The notes: generated by a model not told the origin, from the sequence alone. 54,943 bases of DNA from Rhodanobacter sp. C06 (GCF_002001105.1 NZ_MUNP01000071.1:1-54943); one strand, 5' to 3'. Positions 16,832-29,459 are shown, counted from the stretch's first letter. Program-made: numbers and translations.

Positions 16832-16918
16832 GCGCACCGATCCCGCATCGGCCGCGACCGCGGATGGATCGCGCCGGCCTTGCGTGCCTGCCGGGATGGA
16901 GCGAGCGATGCGTGCATG

Positions 16919-17410
16919 TCACAACTCCTTGATGACTCTTGCCGGCGTGCCGGCGACCACCCGGTTGTCCGGTACCGACCGCGTGACCACGGAATTCGCG
17001 CCGACGATCACGTTGTTGCCCAGCGTGACGCCTTCCCGGATGTAGACGTTGTCGCCGATCCAGCAGTCGTCGCCAATGACGATGTCGCGCTCCAGATGGA
17101 TGATCGGGCCGGCCTCGTTGTTGGTCGGCTTGGCCAGCGAGTGCGTGATCGCCTTGATCGACACGTTGTAGCCGATGGCGCAGCTGCGGCCGATGACGAC
17201 TCTGGAATGCGGGCCGCAGGACAGATGCGCCCGATTGAGATAGCTCTGCTCGCCGATCAGGAAGTGCTGCCTGGGGCCGATCAGCTTCGACTCCAGGCCG
17301 ACCGTGGCGCGCGGCGAGATGCCGCTGTATTCCCGCATGCGACGGGCGTGGCTTCTGCGCTGCGCCCAGTTGACGGAACCGCTTATCAGCCTGGCAAGGA
17401 GATCGAGCAT
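16919..17410 (-). CDS. Hexapeptide-repeat acyltransferase
   Basis: This 163-residue left-handed beta-helix acyltransferase is of the WbbJ/CysE type. The hexapeptide rungs are visible as VVIGRSCAIGYNVSI, DIVIGDDCWIGDNVYI, REGVTLGNNVIVGANSVVTR and the closing VVAGTPARVIKEL. These enzymes usually transfer acetyl from acetyl-CoA to a sugar hydroxyl or amine. The start at 17410 ([12 protein letters not shown]) overlaps the end of wbpE by 25 bases, so it is expressed with wbpE. It could O-acetylate a residue of the polysaccharide. The separate WbpD-like N-acetyltransferase at 18525-19118 argues for different substrates. Confidence 0.88.
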   Translation of the reverse strand: MLDLLARLISGSVNWAQRRSHARRMREYSGISPRATVGLESKLIGPRQHFLIGEQSYLNRAHLSCGPHSRVVIGRSCAIGYNVSIKAITHSLAKPTNNEAGPIIHLERDIVIGDDCWIGDNVYIREGVTLGNNVIVGANSVVTRSVPDNRVVAGTPARVIKEL

Positions 17411-18528
17411 GTCTGGACCTGTTGCATGGATGCCGCGACGAGTTCTTCCACGATCAGGCGGGTCTGCGACTCCGTCAGATACGGGTGCATGGGCAGGCTG
17501 AGCACCTGCGTGGCCGCCTCGTCGCCCACCGGCAGGCGTGCTCCCGCATCCGCCACCGCCGGTTGCCGGTTGATCGGGATCGGGTAGTGCACCACGGTGG
17601 GGATGCCCGCTTCCTTCAGTCGCGCCTGCAGCGCTTCGCGCCCGTCGACGCGGATGGTGTACTGGGCATAGACGCTGGTGTTGTGCGGCTCGACGTGGGG
17701 CGGGTCGGCAATGCCGGCCTGCGCGAGCAGCGTGGCGTAGCGGGTTGCGACCCGCTGCCGCAGTTCGATCTCGTCCTCGAATATCTCCAGCTTGGCCAGC
17801 AGGATCGCCGCCTGCAGCGTGTCCAGCCGGCTGTTCACGCCGACGCGGACGTGGTGGTAGCGGCGATCCTGGCCGTGGCGCGCGATCTGCCGCATCACCA
17901 CGGCAAGCCGGTCGTCGTCGGTGAAGATCGCGCCGCCATCGCCGTAGCAGCCCAGCGGCTTGCTGGGGAAGAAACTGGTGCAGGCGACCGTGCTCAGGCT
18001 GCATGAACGCCGCCCCTTGTAGCGCGCGCCGAAACTCTGCGCGGCATCCTCGATCACCGGGATGCCGTGCCGGTCGGCGATCGCGTTGATGGCGTCGAAA
18101 TCCGCGCACTGCCCGTACAGCGAAACCGGAATGATCGCGCGCGTCCGCGGGGTGATCGCCGCTTCGAGTCCGGCCGGGTCGAGGTTGTAGGTGCGCGGAT
18201 CGATGTCCACGTACACCGGCCTGGCGCCCAGCAGCGCCACCGTCTCCGCGGTGGCGATGTAGGTGAAGCCGGGCATGATGACTTCATCGCCGGCGCCGAT
18301 GCCCAGCGCCATCTGCGCGATCTGCAGCGCGTCCGTGCCGTTCGCGCAGCCGATGCAATGCCTGGCGCCGACGAAGGCGGCGAGCTTCGCTTCCAGTTCG
18401 GCCACTTCCGGCCCGAGGATGTACTGGCCGTGCGCCAGCACGCGCGCGATCCCCGCGTCGAGGCGATCCCTGATGCGCGCCTGCTGCGCCTTGAGATCGA
18501 CGAAAGCTATCATCCCTTGGCCTGTCAT
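17386..18528 (-). CDS. wbpE: UDP-3-oxo-GlcNAcA aminotransferase (DegT/DnrJ/EryC1/StrS family)
   Basis: This 380-residue PLP enzyme is predicted to aminate the 3-keto sugar made by WbpB. Motifs include [40 protein letters not shown] and [16 protein letters not shown], whose Lys (residue 190 from this start) is the PLP-binding lysine, plus the C-terminal [10 protein letters not shown]. The start is taken as ATG 18528 because AGGAGG lies seven bases upstream and the ATG overlaps the upstream TGA. A second ATG at 18513 is equally close to the conserved [10 protein letters not shown]. The two starts come from a 14-base direct duplication. The order wbpB-wbpD-wbpE supports the specific substrate, which is otherwise inferred. 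Confidence 0.9.
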   Translation of the reverse strand: MTGQGMIAFVDLKAQQARIRDRLDAGIARVLAHGQYILGPEVAELEAKLAAFVGARHCIGCANGTDALQIAQMALGIGAGDEVIMPGFTYIATAETVALLGARPVYVDIDPRTYNLDPAGLEAAITPRTRAIIPVSLYGQCADFDAINAIADRHGIPVIEDAAQSFGARYKGRRSCSLSTVACTSFFPSKPLGCYGDGGAIFTDDDRLAVVMRQIARHGQDRRYHHVRVGVNSRLDTLQAAILLAKLEIFEDEIELRQRVATRYATLLAQAGIADPPHVEPHNTSVYAQYTIRVDGREALQARLKEAGIPTVVHYPIPINRQPAVADAGARLPVGDEAATQVLSLPMHPYLTESQTRLIVEELVAASMQQVQTCSISLPG

Positions 18529-18538
18529 CCCTTGGCCT
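18510..18538. repeat. 14-base direct duplication at the wbpD/wbpE junction
   Basis: The 14 bases TCATCCCTTGGCCT occur at 18510-18523 and again at 18525-18538, a 15-base period that keeps the reading frame. On the minus strand each unit holds an ATG preceded by CCAAGGG, giving wbpE two alternative start codons five codons apart. Confidence 0.8.
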
Positions 18539-19118
18539 CCTGCCGGCACAGCACGCGGCCATCCAGCACGTAACGGGTGCCGGTGTGCGCGCAGACGGCC
18601 TCGCCGTGGCCCTCCGGAGGCAGGTTCAGCCGTTCGCCGAATTCGCTCATCCAGCCGATCTGCCGCGCCGGCACGCCCACCACCAGGGCATGGGCCGGCA
18701 CGTCGCGGTTCACCACGGCGCCGGCGCCGACGAAGGCGAACTCGCCGATGGTGACGCCGCAGACGATGGTGCAGTTCGCGCCCAGCGTGGCGCCCCGCCT
18801 GACCACGGTGTCGCGGTATTCGTCCTTGCGCTCGATCAGCGAACGCGGGTTGTAGACGTTGGTGAACACCATGCTGGGGCCGCAGAAGACGCCTTCCTCC
18901 AGCGTCACGTTGTCGTACACCGACACGCTGTTCTGGATCTTGCAGCGGTCCCCGATGACGACCCGGTTGCCGACGTACACGTTCTGGCCGAGCGAGACTT
19001 CCTTGCCGATGCGGGCGCCGCCGCAGACGTGCACGAAATGCCAGATGCGGGAGCCGGCGCCGATGCGGGCGCCCTCGTCGACGATGGCGGAAGGGTGCTG
19101 GTAGTGGTCCGTGTCCAT
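18525..19118 (-). CDS. wbpD: UDP-GlcNAc3NA N-acetyltransferase (WbpD-like)
   Basis: This 197-residue left-handed beta-helix enzyme is expected to acetylate the 3-amino group of the uronate product of WbpE, giving UDP-2,3-diacetamido-2,3-dideoxy-glucuronate. Hexapeptide rungs run through [46 protein letters not shown] and [19 protein letters not shown], then the family ending [23 protein letters not shown]-terminal extension with [10 protein letters not shown] and VLCRQ resembles the short cysteine-containing tail found in WbpD homologues. The gene follows wbpB after 12 bases and overlaps wbpE by four bases (ATGA). Confidence 0.92.
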   Translation of the reverse strand: MDTDHYQHPSAIVDEGARIGAGSRIWHFVHVCGGARIGKEVSLGQNVYVGNRVVIGDRCKIQNSVSVYDNVTLEEGVFCGPSMVFTNVYNPRSLIERKDEYRDTVVRRGATLGANCTIVCGVTIGEFAFVGAGAVVNRDVPAHALVVGVPARQIGWMSEFGERLNLPPEGHGEAVCAHTGTRYVLDGRVLCRQEAKG

Positions 19119-19130
19119 GCTGTTCGCTCG

Positions 19131-22464
<3,334 letters not shown>

Positions 22465-22497
22465 ATGGATTACCGTCTCATGACGTGAAAACATGAA

Positions 22498-22932
22498 TCA
22501 CAGATAAAGTTGCCAACTGTCGACCCCTTTCGCGATCATCTCGTGTACATATTCGAAGGCGGTGCGTTGTTGGCGATAAGGGTCGGGAATGTCATCTCCA
22601 TTCAGCCATTTGTCGAGCAGATAGACCTTGCCGCGGGTTTCGGGTGCAAGCTGCATCATCGCTTCGACCTGGCTCTTCTCCATGCCGAGCACCAGGTCGG
22701 CTTCGCGCAGCATCAAGGGCGTCAGTTGACGGGCGCGGTGCATCGCTCCGTCAATGCCGCTTTCAGCAAGCAGCTGAAGGGCGGTCGAATCCATGGGCCT
22801 TCCAGCCGGCGCGCACAATCCTGCACTGCTGAATGAAACGCGACGCGATTTCGAGTGCCGTCGAAACAGGTACTCGGCCGTGGGACTGCGGCAGACATTG
22901 CCCATGCAGACGATCAGTATCCGCTCGAACAC
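22498..22932 (-). CDS. wzb: Low-molecular-weight protein-tyrosine phosphatase, Wzb
   Basis: This 144-residue cytoplasmic phosphatase has the P-loop VCMGNVCRSPTAE (CxxxxxRS; Cys9 nucleophile and Arg15) at the N-terminus. The catalytic acid is in the DIPDPYRQ motif near residue 115. It should dephosphorylate the Wzc tyrosine cluster. Length and layout match Wzb (about 147). The start codon is GTG (22932-22930), with GGAG some 12 bases upstream. It is the first gene of the minus-strand polysaccharide series, so the promoter is expected in the 720-base gap upstream. Confidence 0.94.
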   Translation of the reverse strand: MFERILIVCMGNVCRSPTAEYLFRRHSKSRRVSFSSAGLCAPAGRPMDSTALQLLAESGIDGAMHRARQLTPLMLREADLVLGMEKSQVEAMMQLAPETRGKVYLLDKWLNGDDIPDPYRQQRTAFEYVHEMIAKGVDSWQLYL

Positions 22933-23183
22933 AGCGACGTCATACTCCCGAATCCCGAATCGGCGTCGATCCCGGGATGCTAGAAATGGCGGTCATGGCC
23001 TCCTGTCACGATCAGGAAAACCCGCGGTCGGCGAGTTTCGTGGCCCTGTTTTGAGATATGAAACGCGTGCCTCGCAAAGAGGCTCAATGGTGATCGGCCA
23101 GCAGGCGTTATACCTGCCGATTATTTCATTTCCGGCATTGCACGAAGATGCCGATGTTTCGAATGCAAGCCGTGGATGGTTTG

Positions 23184-23199
23184 TCGATCAAGTGATCGA
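23184..23199. promoter_or_regulatory. Inverted repeat TCGATCA-AG-TGATCGA
   Basis: Perfect 7-bp arms around two bases, in the gap upstream of wzb. The size and symmetry fit a dimeric regulator operator, but the cognate protein is not identified. Confidence 0.3.
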
Positions 23200-23297
23200 A
23201 ATGAGCCCCGATGATTGCACGTCCGGATTGCCTGTCAGTGAACAACAGCCAAATGCTCCCCCGATTGCCGCGAGTCGCTCATGGGTAGTGGACGCAA

Positions 23298-23311
23298 CGT
23301 GAAATTTCACG
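23298..23311. promoter_or_regulatory. Perfect palindrome CGTGAAATTTCACG
   Basis: A 14-bp exact palindrome upstream of wzb. It resembles a CRP-like half-site pair, but the spacing between TGA and TCA is four rather than six bases, so it is probably a different operator. Confidence 0.35.
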
Positions 23312-23655
23312 GCGTCTTGTCTCGATCGGAGGGATCTTGTGTGGCTCCCGTTTGCGCGGATGGTGCGAGCCGTCGGTTGCGCGTGCACGTGATCGCTTGT
23401 GCGATCAATGCGTGCCCGGTGCCCGCACCGGATGTGTCTCGTCGAAGCATGGCAAGGCCCGACAACGCCGCTCGGTCGCATCGCCTGCTTCCGCCCACGT
23501 GCCTGTTGAAGCCGGTCGCGAGGCGTCGGTGGCGCTCATGCGCGCATCGCTGATGCCGGTTGGATGAACAGGCGCCGGCGCTCGCTGCAGATCGTGCGGC
23601 GAACCTCGATTGCACCTGCGGCCCGCCTGCCTGCGCCGCTTTCGACGGAGCGTCG

Positions 23656-25389
23656 TCAGTTCGCCTGCAACAAGGTCCACTGCTGGTTGGCGCCCCCGTG
23701 GCACGGGTACTGGATGAGCGGAGCGCGCCGCGCGGTCGACCCATTGGCGACATCGAGGCACAGGCCGCTGTTCCGGTTGACCAGCTCGCTGCCACTGCCC
23801 GCGGGCTGCGGCTGCCATTGCTGTTCGGCGCCGCCCGTGCAGCTTGCCTGGACCACGGCCGCGCGAGCGGAGGTCGAGGCGTTCACGGCGGCCATGCATA
23901 GTCCGCTCACCACGTTCGTCATCGTCCACGAGCCGTCGGCATTCGGCGTAAGCCGCCATTTCTGGTTGTCGTGACCGGTCCTCGGATACTGGATCAGCTG
24001 CGTGTCGCTGGTGGTGGAGCTTTCGGGATCGTCCACGACCAGGCCGGAATTGACGCTGCGGGCCCAGTACGTCACGCCGGCGGGCGGATTGACGGTGAGA
24101 TGGATGGAGCTGTTGTGGCTGAGCGCGCCGGCGACGCCGGTCACGGTGACTGTCGCGCTGCCGATGGCGGCCGTCGGCGTTGCCGACAGCGTGAGCGCGG
24201 AGCTGGCGCTGCCGTCGTTCGCGGGCACCAGCGATGCGGGGGAGAACGTCGCTGTCACGCCGCTGGGGAGCCCGCTGATGGAGAGATCGACCGTCGCGTC
24301 GAAGCCGTTGAAGCCGGTGGCGGTGACCGCGACGCCGGCTTGCGAGCCCTGGCTCATGCCGAGCGATGCCGGCGACGTGCTGATGCCGAAGTCGAGCGCG
24401 GCCGGGCTCCAGACGTCGGTGATCGGCGTGGCGGCCGAGGCATTGCCGAGTGCGGCGAGGCCGTACATGTCTTCCAGCGTCCGCAGCACGCTGTAGTGAT
24501 CGATCGGCTCCGCATAGGTCCCCGGCTTGATGTTCGCGCCGGCAAACAGCGTGATGATGCGGTTGCCCAGGCTTGGGTCGTCGTCTTCATCCCAGGTCAG
24601 GATCAGCAGGCTGTTGTGGGTCTTTGCCCAGGCGATGTAGCTGCCGATGTGCGAACTCAGCCAGCTGTCGCCGACCGCGACGGGGCAGTCGTGCATGTCG
24701 TCGCACAGGTTGGGGATCACGAACGACACGGTCGGCAACTGGGCCAGGTCGCTCGGGAACGCGGTGTAGGGCAGGTTCGTCGACGGCGGAATGTTGCTGA
24801 AGTTCACCCACGGGTCGTGTCGCCTCGCGTAGCCGGAAGCCCCGTACGCGCAGCCGGTGTATCCGGTCGACGGCATCGTCTCCGAGTAGCTGGCGAAGCT
24901 GTAGCCGGCGGCCATCAGCTGACGGCCGAGGTTGTCCGTGTCGAACGTGTGCGGACAGCTGTCGTCGGTGATGCCCTGGGTGGAGCCGGAAAACAGGGCC
25001 AGGTAGTTCGGCTGGCTCGGGTGCGTCACCGCATGGGATTGCGTGAAGTACGCGCTGTCGGCAAGCAGCGAGTTGATGTAGGGCGCGTCCTTGGTATTGC
25101 CCACGATGCTGTCGATGCTGGCGTTCTCCATGACGACGATCAGCACGTGGTCGTAGCGGGGGATCACGCCGCTGCTTGCGGCCGCAGCGGACAGCGAACG
25201 AAACTTCCCTGTGTCGCTCGGCGTCGTGGCCGAGGCTTGTCGGAATGTGCCGGCCTCCCTGTGCACCGCTGCCGCATCCTGCTGCCCGATCGGACTTGCC
25301 GTGGATGCGCGGACATTGCTGATGACGCTGGAGGCGACGAGCGCAAACAACGCGCTGAACAGGAACCTTGTCGGGCGGCATGCTTTCAT
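23656..25389 (-). CDS. Secreted phosphoesterase with C-terminal ricin-type lectin domain
   Basis: This 577-residue protein has an N-terminal signal peptide (MKACRPTRFLFSALFALVAS with a following Ala-rich cleavage zone). The phosphoesterase domain (phospholipase C/acid phosphatase superfamily) starts at YDHVLIVVMENASIDSIVGN and includes HPSQPNYLALFSGS and LLILTWDEDDD. An Ig-like domain spans about residues 325-425 (VAVTATGFNGFDATVDLSIS). The last 130 residues form a ricin B-like trefoil with repeated QxW motifs (DNQKWRL, EQQWQPQ, NQQWTLL). It probably cleaves phosphate esters outside the cell while bound to carbohydrate. The substrate (phospholipid or phosphomonoester) cannot be told. Confidence 0.88.
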   Translation of the reverse strand: MKACRPTRFLFSALFALVASSVISNVRASTASPIGQQDAAAVHREAGTFRQASATTPSDTGKFRSLSAAAASSGVIPRYDHVLIVVMENASIDSIVGNTKDAPYINSLLADSAYFTQSHAVTHPSQPNYLALFSGSTQGITDDSCPHTFDTDNLGRQLMAAGYSFASYSETMPSTGYTGCAYGASGYARRHDPWVNFSNIPPSTNLPYTAFPSDLAQLPTVSFVIPNLCDDMHDCPVAVGDSWLSSHIGSYIAWAKTHNSLLILTWDEDDDPSLGNRIITLFAGANIKPGTYAEPIDHYSVLRTLEDMYGLAALGNASAATPITDVWSPAALDFGISTSPASLGMSQGSQAGVAVTATGFNGFDATVDLSISGLPSGVTATFSPASLVPANDGSASSALTLSATPTAAIGSATVTVTGVAGALSHNSSIHLTVNPPAGVTYWARSVNSGLVVDDPESSTTSDTQLIQYPRTGHDNQKWRLTPNADGSWTMTNVVSGLCMAAVNASTSARAAVVQASCTGGAEQQWQPQPAGSGSELVNRNSGLCLDVANGSTARRAPLIQYPCHGGANQQWTLLQAN

Positions 25390-25832
25390 GGCTATGGCCT
25401 TCTCGTGACTGGGCGGATTCGGAGCGCCAGCTTGTCCGTCAATTCGAGAACTGCCATGTCGTGCGACCAGGCCAGAAATCGCGGCTCATGGCGCATCGGG
25501 AACCGGGCTGGCATGCATGCGCCGAGCGCATCCTGGAACGATGTCCGAATCGGATCATCGTCCTGTTTCAGTATGGTGCCGTCGAGCGCCGTACATGGAT
25601 CGGATGCATCAAACTGTGATGCAAACCGGAAGGAACGATGAAGGTCGGCTCATGTCCTTCGCGGCGGATTGCGGTGCGCGGCAGCCTCGATGATGCACCA
25701 GGGTTGTGTCGCGCTCCGGCACGGCTCGCCATGTTTCCGCAAGTTTTCGGCGATTGAACTTGCGTCCGGATTCATTCGCCCGTAACGCGCCCGATCACAT
25801 GCTCGGCACTCCAACCAACGAGGGAGGTCGTC
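25390..25832. other. Intergenic between divergent genes
   Basis: This 443-base gap separates the minus-strand phosphoesterase from the plus-strand 73-residue protein and should hold both promoters. A 39-codon frame behind GGAAGGA at 25638-25757 was noticed but lacks any recognisable feature. Confidence 0.35.
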
Positions 25833-26054
25833 ATGGGAATTCTCGATACCCTGGGTGAAGTCGCCGGTGCCGTGGCTGCTGTCGAAGGCGCCGAGAAGCT
25901 CGATCCGAATGCAGGGCTGCTGACGAAGGGCATCGCGGCCGTCGCCGGCTTCAAGGGCGCGGGTGCGCTGGAATCGGCGCTGGGCAAGAAGAAGGAAGGC
26001 GAGGCCGAATCGAACGAAGCGGATGCCGCGCCTGCCGACGACAGCCAGTTCTGA
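25833..26054 (+). CDS. Small acidic protein of unknown function (73 aa)
   Basis: This 73-residue protein has a strong ribosome site (GAGGGAGG, seven bases before ATG) and a strong terminator right after it. Residues 1-50 are alanine- and glycine-rich and weakly amphipathic (GEVAGAVAAVEGAEKL, GIAAVAGFKGAGALESALG). Residues 51-73 are highly charged and end in an acidic DDSQF. There are no cysteines and no signal peptide. I do not recognise a family. The clean expression signals make it a genuine, probably well expressed, monocistronic gene. Confidence 0.75.
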   Translation: MGILDTLGEVAGAVAAVEGAEKLDPNAGLLTKGIAAVAGFKGAGALESALGKKKEGEAESNEADAAPADDSQF

Positions 26055-26069
26055 GTTTCGCCGCCGCCA

Positions 26070-26104
26070 AGCAAAAGGGCCGCCCATCGGGCGGCTCTTT
26101 TGCT
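26070..26104 (+). terminator. Intrinsic terminator after the 73-aa gene
   Basis: Arms 26070-26085 (AGCAAAAGGGCCGCCC) and 26089-26104 pair over 16 bp, with a single G-U wobble, around loop ATC. The arms supply an A-run before the GC core and TTTT after it, so it can work in both directions and may also end the minus-strand propeller gene at 26130. Confidence 0.9.
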
Positions 26105-26129
26105 TGTGGCGTGTCGCGGCGCGGACGCG

Positions 26130-29100
26130 CTACGGCATGTCGGCGTCATCGTCGCCGTCGGGTTGCGTAGGCTTGGCCGCCGCCAGCGTCACCGCGGGCA
26201 CGTGCGCTGCTTGAAGCTGGCGGTCGAGCTGTGGCAGGTCGCTGTCACGGATCGATTGCCACTGCGCCAGCGCCTTGCCGAGGTTGGCGTCGTATTCGGC
26301 CAAGGCCTGTTGCTGGCCGTCCGTGGGTGCACGGTCGGCGCCCTCGACATCGGTGGCGATGGCGGTGAGCGCGTCGCTCATCGCGTGCAGATTCGAGGCG
26401 TACTCGCCGCTGCCGCTGACCAGCGGTTTGGTCTTCGCATCCAGTGCGTCGACCGCGGCCAGCAAGGGCTTGCGGGCGGCGTCGCCCGCCAGCTTCGCGT
26501 GCAATGCGTCCAACTGCTTGCGCAGCGACTGCACCTCGCCGTAGTTGCTCCAGACCTTTTCCAGCGTGTCGCCGATGCGGCGCGAGAACGCGAGGCCGGC
26601 GGCGAGGTCGGCGGTGGCCACGTGTTCGCGCGGGTCCATCGTCACGCTGAGCGGGGCGCGGTAGTCCTTGCCGTCCGCGTGCAGCACCACCTGGTAGTTG
26701 CCGGGCAGCACCAGCGGGCCTTCCGGCGTGAGCGGAGTATCGCTGTCCCAGGTGGCGGCGATGCTGTAGCCGTATTCGATCGCATGCGGGCGCGGGTAGC
26801 GCAGGTTCCAAACGAAGCGGTGCATGCCGGCATCAGTGGAGATCTGTTGCGGCGAGCCCAGCCAGCCTTTCTCGAAGTAGCGCTCGGCGTCAAGCGGCGC
26901 GGGGCGATCGTCGCTGGCATAGCGACGCACCAGCTGGCCCTTGTCGTCGTAGATGCTGAGCGTGACCGGGCCGTGCGCCGCGTGCGCGAGGCGATAGTCG
27001 ATGATCGCGCCGGTGGGCGGATTGGTGCCCAGCGGCGTGCCGGGCGGCAGCGGGGTGTCCTTGTTCTCGTTCGCGCGCACGCGGATCGCCGGCGCCGGCG
27101 CGTACAGCTGCGCGGCGGCCGCGGTGCCGGCCTGGCGCAACGGGCTCACGTCGTCGAGGATCCAGATCGCGCGGCCCTGGGTGGCGGCGACGAGGTCGTC
27201 GCCGTGCACCAGCAGGTCGCGCACCCAGGCAGTGGGCAGGTTGCGCTGCAGCGAGGCCCAGTGCGCGCCGTCATCGGTGGAGACGTACACGCCACGATCG
27301 GTGCCGGCGTAGAGCAACCCCGCCTTACGCGGATCGGCGCGCACCACGCTGACGAAATCCTGGCTGGGCAAGCCGGCGGCGATGTCGGTCCAGTGCACGC
27401 CGTAGTCGCGGGTACGCCACGCATGTGGGGTGAAGTCGGCCTGGCGATGGTTGTCCACCGTGACGTAGGCGGTGCCGGGCTGCAGCGCCGAGACATCGAT
27501 CGAGCTGACCTTGCCCCACATCGGCAAGCCCTTGGGCGTGACGTTCTGCCAGCGCTTGCCGCCGTCGCGGGTGAGCTGCACCAGGCCGTCGTCGGTGCCG
27601 ATCCAGATCTCGTCGTTGCCGCGCGGCGAGGGCGCGATGGTGAAGATCACGCCGTAGCCGCAGTCGCGCGCCTCCTGCGGCGTGGGCTTGCCCTTGCAGT
27701 TCTGCGCGCCGGCCTGCTTGCCGTTCAACTCGGGGCTGATCACGCTCCAGTGCTGGCCCTGGTCGGTGCTGCGGAACAGCACTTGCGCGCCCATGTACAA
27801 CGCATACGGCGGCTTCGCCGAGAACGCGATCGGGGTGATCCAGGTGTAATGGTACTTGAAGTCGGTGGCGCGCTGGCCGTAGCTGTTCACCGGCCACGGC
27901 GTGACGTTCTGCACCACGCCGGTGCTGCGGTTCCAGCGCGAGACGCGGCCGCCGAGGCCGGAGCCGAACACGATGCCGGGGTCGCCCGGGTAGGGCAGGT
28001 CGTAGTCGCGCTCGTCGCCGCCCACCGGGTTCCAGTCGCGGAAGGAGATCGCGCCGTAATCGCTGCGGCTGGCGATGCCCACGGTGCCGGAATCCTGCTG
28101 GCCGGCGTAGATCCAGTACGGGAACTGGTTGTCGGCGCCCAGGTGGTAGAGCTGGGCGGTGGGCTGGTTGTACCAGCTGCTCCAGCTCTTGCCGCCGTTG
28201 ACGGTGACCACCGCGCCCTGGTCGCTGGCGGTGATCATGCGCTGGGTGTCGCGCGGGTCGATCCACAGGTAGTGGTAGTCGTCGCCGCCGGGTGCGCCCT
28301 TGATGACGTGCCAGGTCTTGCCGCCATCGTCGGAGCGGCGGATCGACTGGCCGGCCGAGTACACGCGATCGGGATCGCTGGGATCGACGGTGATGCGGCT
28401 GAAGTAATCGTTCGGCAGCCAGTCGGCGTGACTCTGCGCCTGCCACGTGGCGCCGCCGTCGTCGGAGCGGTAGAGGCCGCTCTGCTCCGGATGCGCGGCG
28501 TCGTTCACCACCGCATAGACGCGGTTGCCGCGCGCGGTGGTGAGGCCGATGCGGGCGAGCTCGCCGCTGGGCCAACCCTGGCCGGCCAGGCGCTGCCAGG
28601 TGACGCCACCGTCGGTGGATTTGTACAAGCCGCTGCCCGGCCCCGCATTGGGCTGGTAGTACGACAGCCACGGCCAGTTGCGCACTTGCCATGCCGCCGC
28701 GTAGACCACGTTCGGGTGCGCCGGATCGGCGGCCATGTCCACGATGCCGGTGTTCTCGTCCACGAACAGCGTCTGCTTCCAGGTCTTGCCGCCGTCGGTG
28801 GAACGGAACACGCCGCGCTCGTGGTTCGGCCCGAAGTAGTGGCCGAGCGCGCCGACCAGCACGGTGTCCGGATGCTGCGGGTCGACCAGGATCTTGCCGA
28901 TGTGCTTGCTGTCGTCCAGCCCCAGGTGCCGCCAGCTCTTGCCGCCGTCGTCGGAGCGGTACACGCCGTTGCCTGCGGCAACGTCGTAGCGCGCGGCGAC
29001 CTGGCCGCTGCCGGCGTAGATCACGTTGGGGTTCGACGGCGCCACGGCGAGCGCACCGATCGCGGCAGTCGGCACCTGATCCATCAGTGGATGCCAGGTG

Positions 29101-29345
29101 CGACCGGCGTCGGTGGTCTTCCACACGCCACCGCCCGCGGTGCCGATGTAGAAGGTGTCGGGCTGCGCAGGCACGCCTTCGGCCATCGTGGCCCAGCCGC
29201 CGCGGAACGGGCCGACCAGCCGCCATTCCAGCGCGCCGGCGGCAGGTGCCGGCGGCGGCGTGTCGGCCGCCGCGAACGAGGGAACTGCAGGCGACAGCAG
29301 GCAGGCGAAGACGAGCAGCGGACCCACGGCACGACGCAGCGACAT
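26130..29345 (-). CDS. Exported BNR/VPS10-type beta-propeller protein (glycosyl-hydrolase-like)
   Basis: This 1071-residue protein has a signal peptide (RRAVGPLLVFACLLSPAVPSFA), chosen at ATG 29345 because GAGGTC precedes it. It carries a long series of Asp-box repeats of the type S-x-D-x-G-x-T-W: KTTDAGRTW, RSDDGGKSW, RSTDGGKTW, KSTDGGVTW, RSDDGGATW, RRSDDGGKTW. These build two seven-bladed propellers similar to sortilin and BNR sialidases. The C-terminal 300 residues form a beta-sandwich-like part (MHRFVWNLRYPRP) and a helical tail. Such proteins are often labelled glycosyl hydrolase, but no catalytic residues can be confirmed. A second copy lies at 37338-40463. It is 114 bases downstream of the sigma-factor gene, in the same direction. 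Confidence 0.85.
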   Translation of the reverse strand: MSLRRAVGPLLVFACLLSPAVPSFAAADTPPPAPAAGALEWRLVGPFRGGWATMAEGVPAQPDTFYIGTAGGGVWKTTDAGRTWHPLMDQVPTAAIGALAVAPSNPNVIYAGSGQVAARYDVAAGNGVYRSDDGGKSWRHLGLDDSKHIGKILVDPQHPDTVLVGALGHYFGPNHERGVFRSTDGGKTWKQTLFVDENTGIVDMAADPAHPNVVYAAAWQVRNWPWLSYYQPNAGPGSGLYKSTDGGVTWQRLAGQGWPSGELARIGLTTARGNRVYAVVNDAAHPEQSGLYRSDDGGATWQAQSHADWLPNDYFSRITVDPSDPDRVYSAGQSIRRSDDGGKTWHVIKGAPGGDDYHYLWIDPRDTQRMITASDQGAVVTVNGGKSWSSWYNQPTAQLYHLGADNQFPYWIYAGQQDSGTVGIASRSDYGAISFRDWNPVGGDERDYDLPYPGDPGIVFGSGLGGRVSRWNRSTGVVQNVTPWPVNSYGQRATDFKYHYTWITPIAFSAKPPYALYMGAQVLFRSTDQGQHWSVISPELNGKQAGAQNCKGKPTPQEARDCGYGVIFTIAPSPRGNDEIWIGTDDGLVQLTRDGGKRWQNVTPKGLPMWGKVSSIDVSALQPGTAYVTVDNHRQADFTPHAWRTRDYGVHWTDIAAGLPSQDFVSVVRADPRKAGLLYAGTDRGVYVSTDDGAHWASLQRNLPTAWVRDLLVHGDDLVAATQGRAIWILDDVSPLRQAGTAAAAQLYAPAPAIRVRANENKDTPLPPGTPLGTNPPTGAIIDYRLAHAAHGPVTLSIYDDKGQLVRRYASDDRPAPLDAERYFEKGWLGSPQQISTDAGMHRFVWNLRYPRPHAIEYGYSIAATWDSDTPLTPEGPLVLPGNYQVVLHADGKDYRAPLSVTMDPREHVATADLAAGLAFSRRIGDTLEKVWSNYGEVQSLRKQLDALHAKLAGDAARKPLLAAVDALDAKTKPLVSGSGEYASNLHAMSDALTAIATDVEGADRAPTDGQQQALAEYDANLGKALAQWQSIRDSDLPQLDRQLQAAHVPAVTLAAAKPTQPDGDDDADMP

Positions 29346-29459
29346 GGCAAGACCTCGAAGCGGGACAGGCGCCGAAGATACTGCCGGCGCCACGCGATTG
29401 CAGGTGCCGGGAGGCATGCGCTGCGCGCGTGAAATCTTGCGTTGCGCGATGCGACTCGC

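Larger units (their letters stand above)
22933..23655. other. Regulatory gap upstream of the wzb-wzc polysaccharide series
   Basis: This 723-base region has no supported gene; it separates the wzb start from the stop of the phosphoesterase gene. It is relatively AT-rich from about 22990 to 23330 and holds several inverted repeats (23184-23199 and 23298-23311 listed separately; GCAGG-CGTTATA-CCTGC near 23101-23117). It is the likely site of the main exopolysaccharide promoter. Confidence 0.5.

Noticed and set aside
25638-25757. 39-codon frame behind GGAAGGA in the gap before the 73-aa gene
   Set aside because: It has a good ribosome site, but an arginine/proline-rich chance-like composition and no recognisable feature.
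26100-29432. An 1110-codon open frame on the plus strand opposite the BNR propeller gene
   Set aside because: It is rich in Val/Ala/Arg/His with no family motif, and mirrors the codon pattern of the minus-strand gene, which has a signal peptide and Asp-box repeats.
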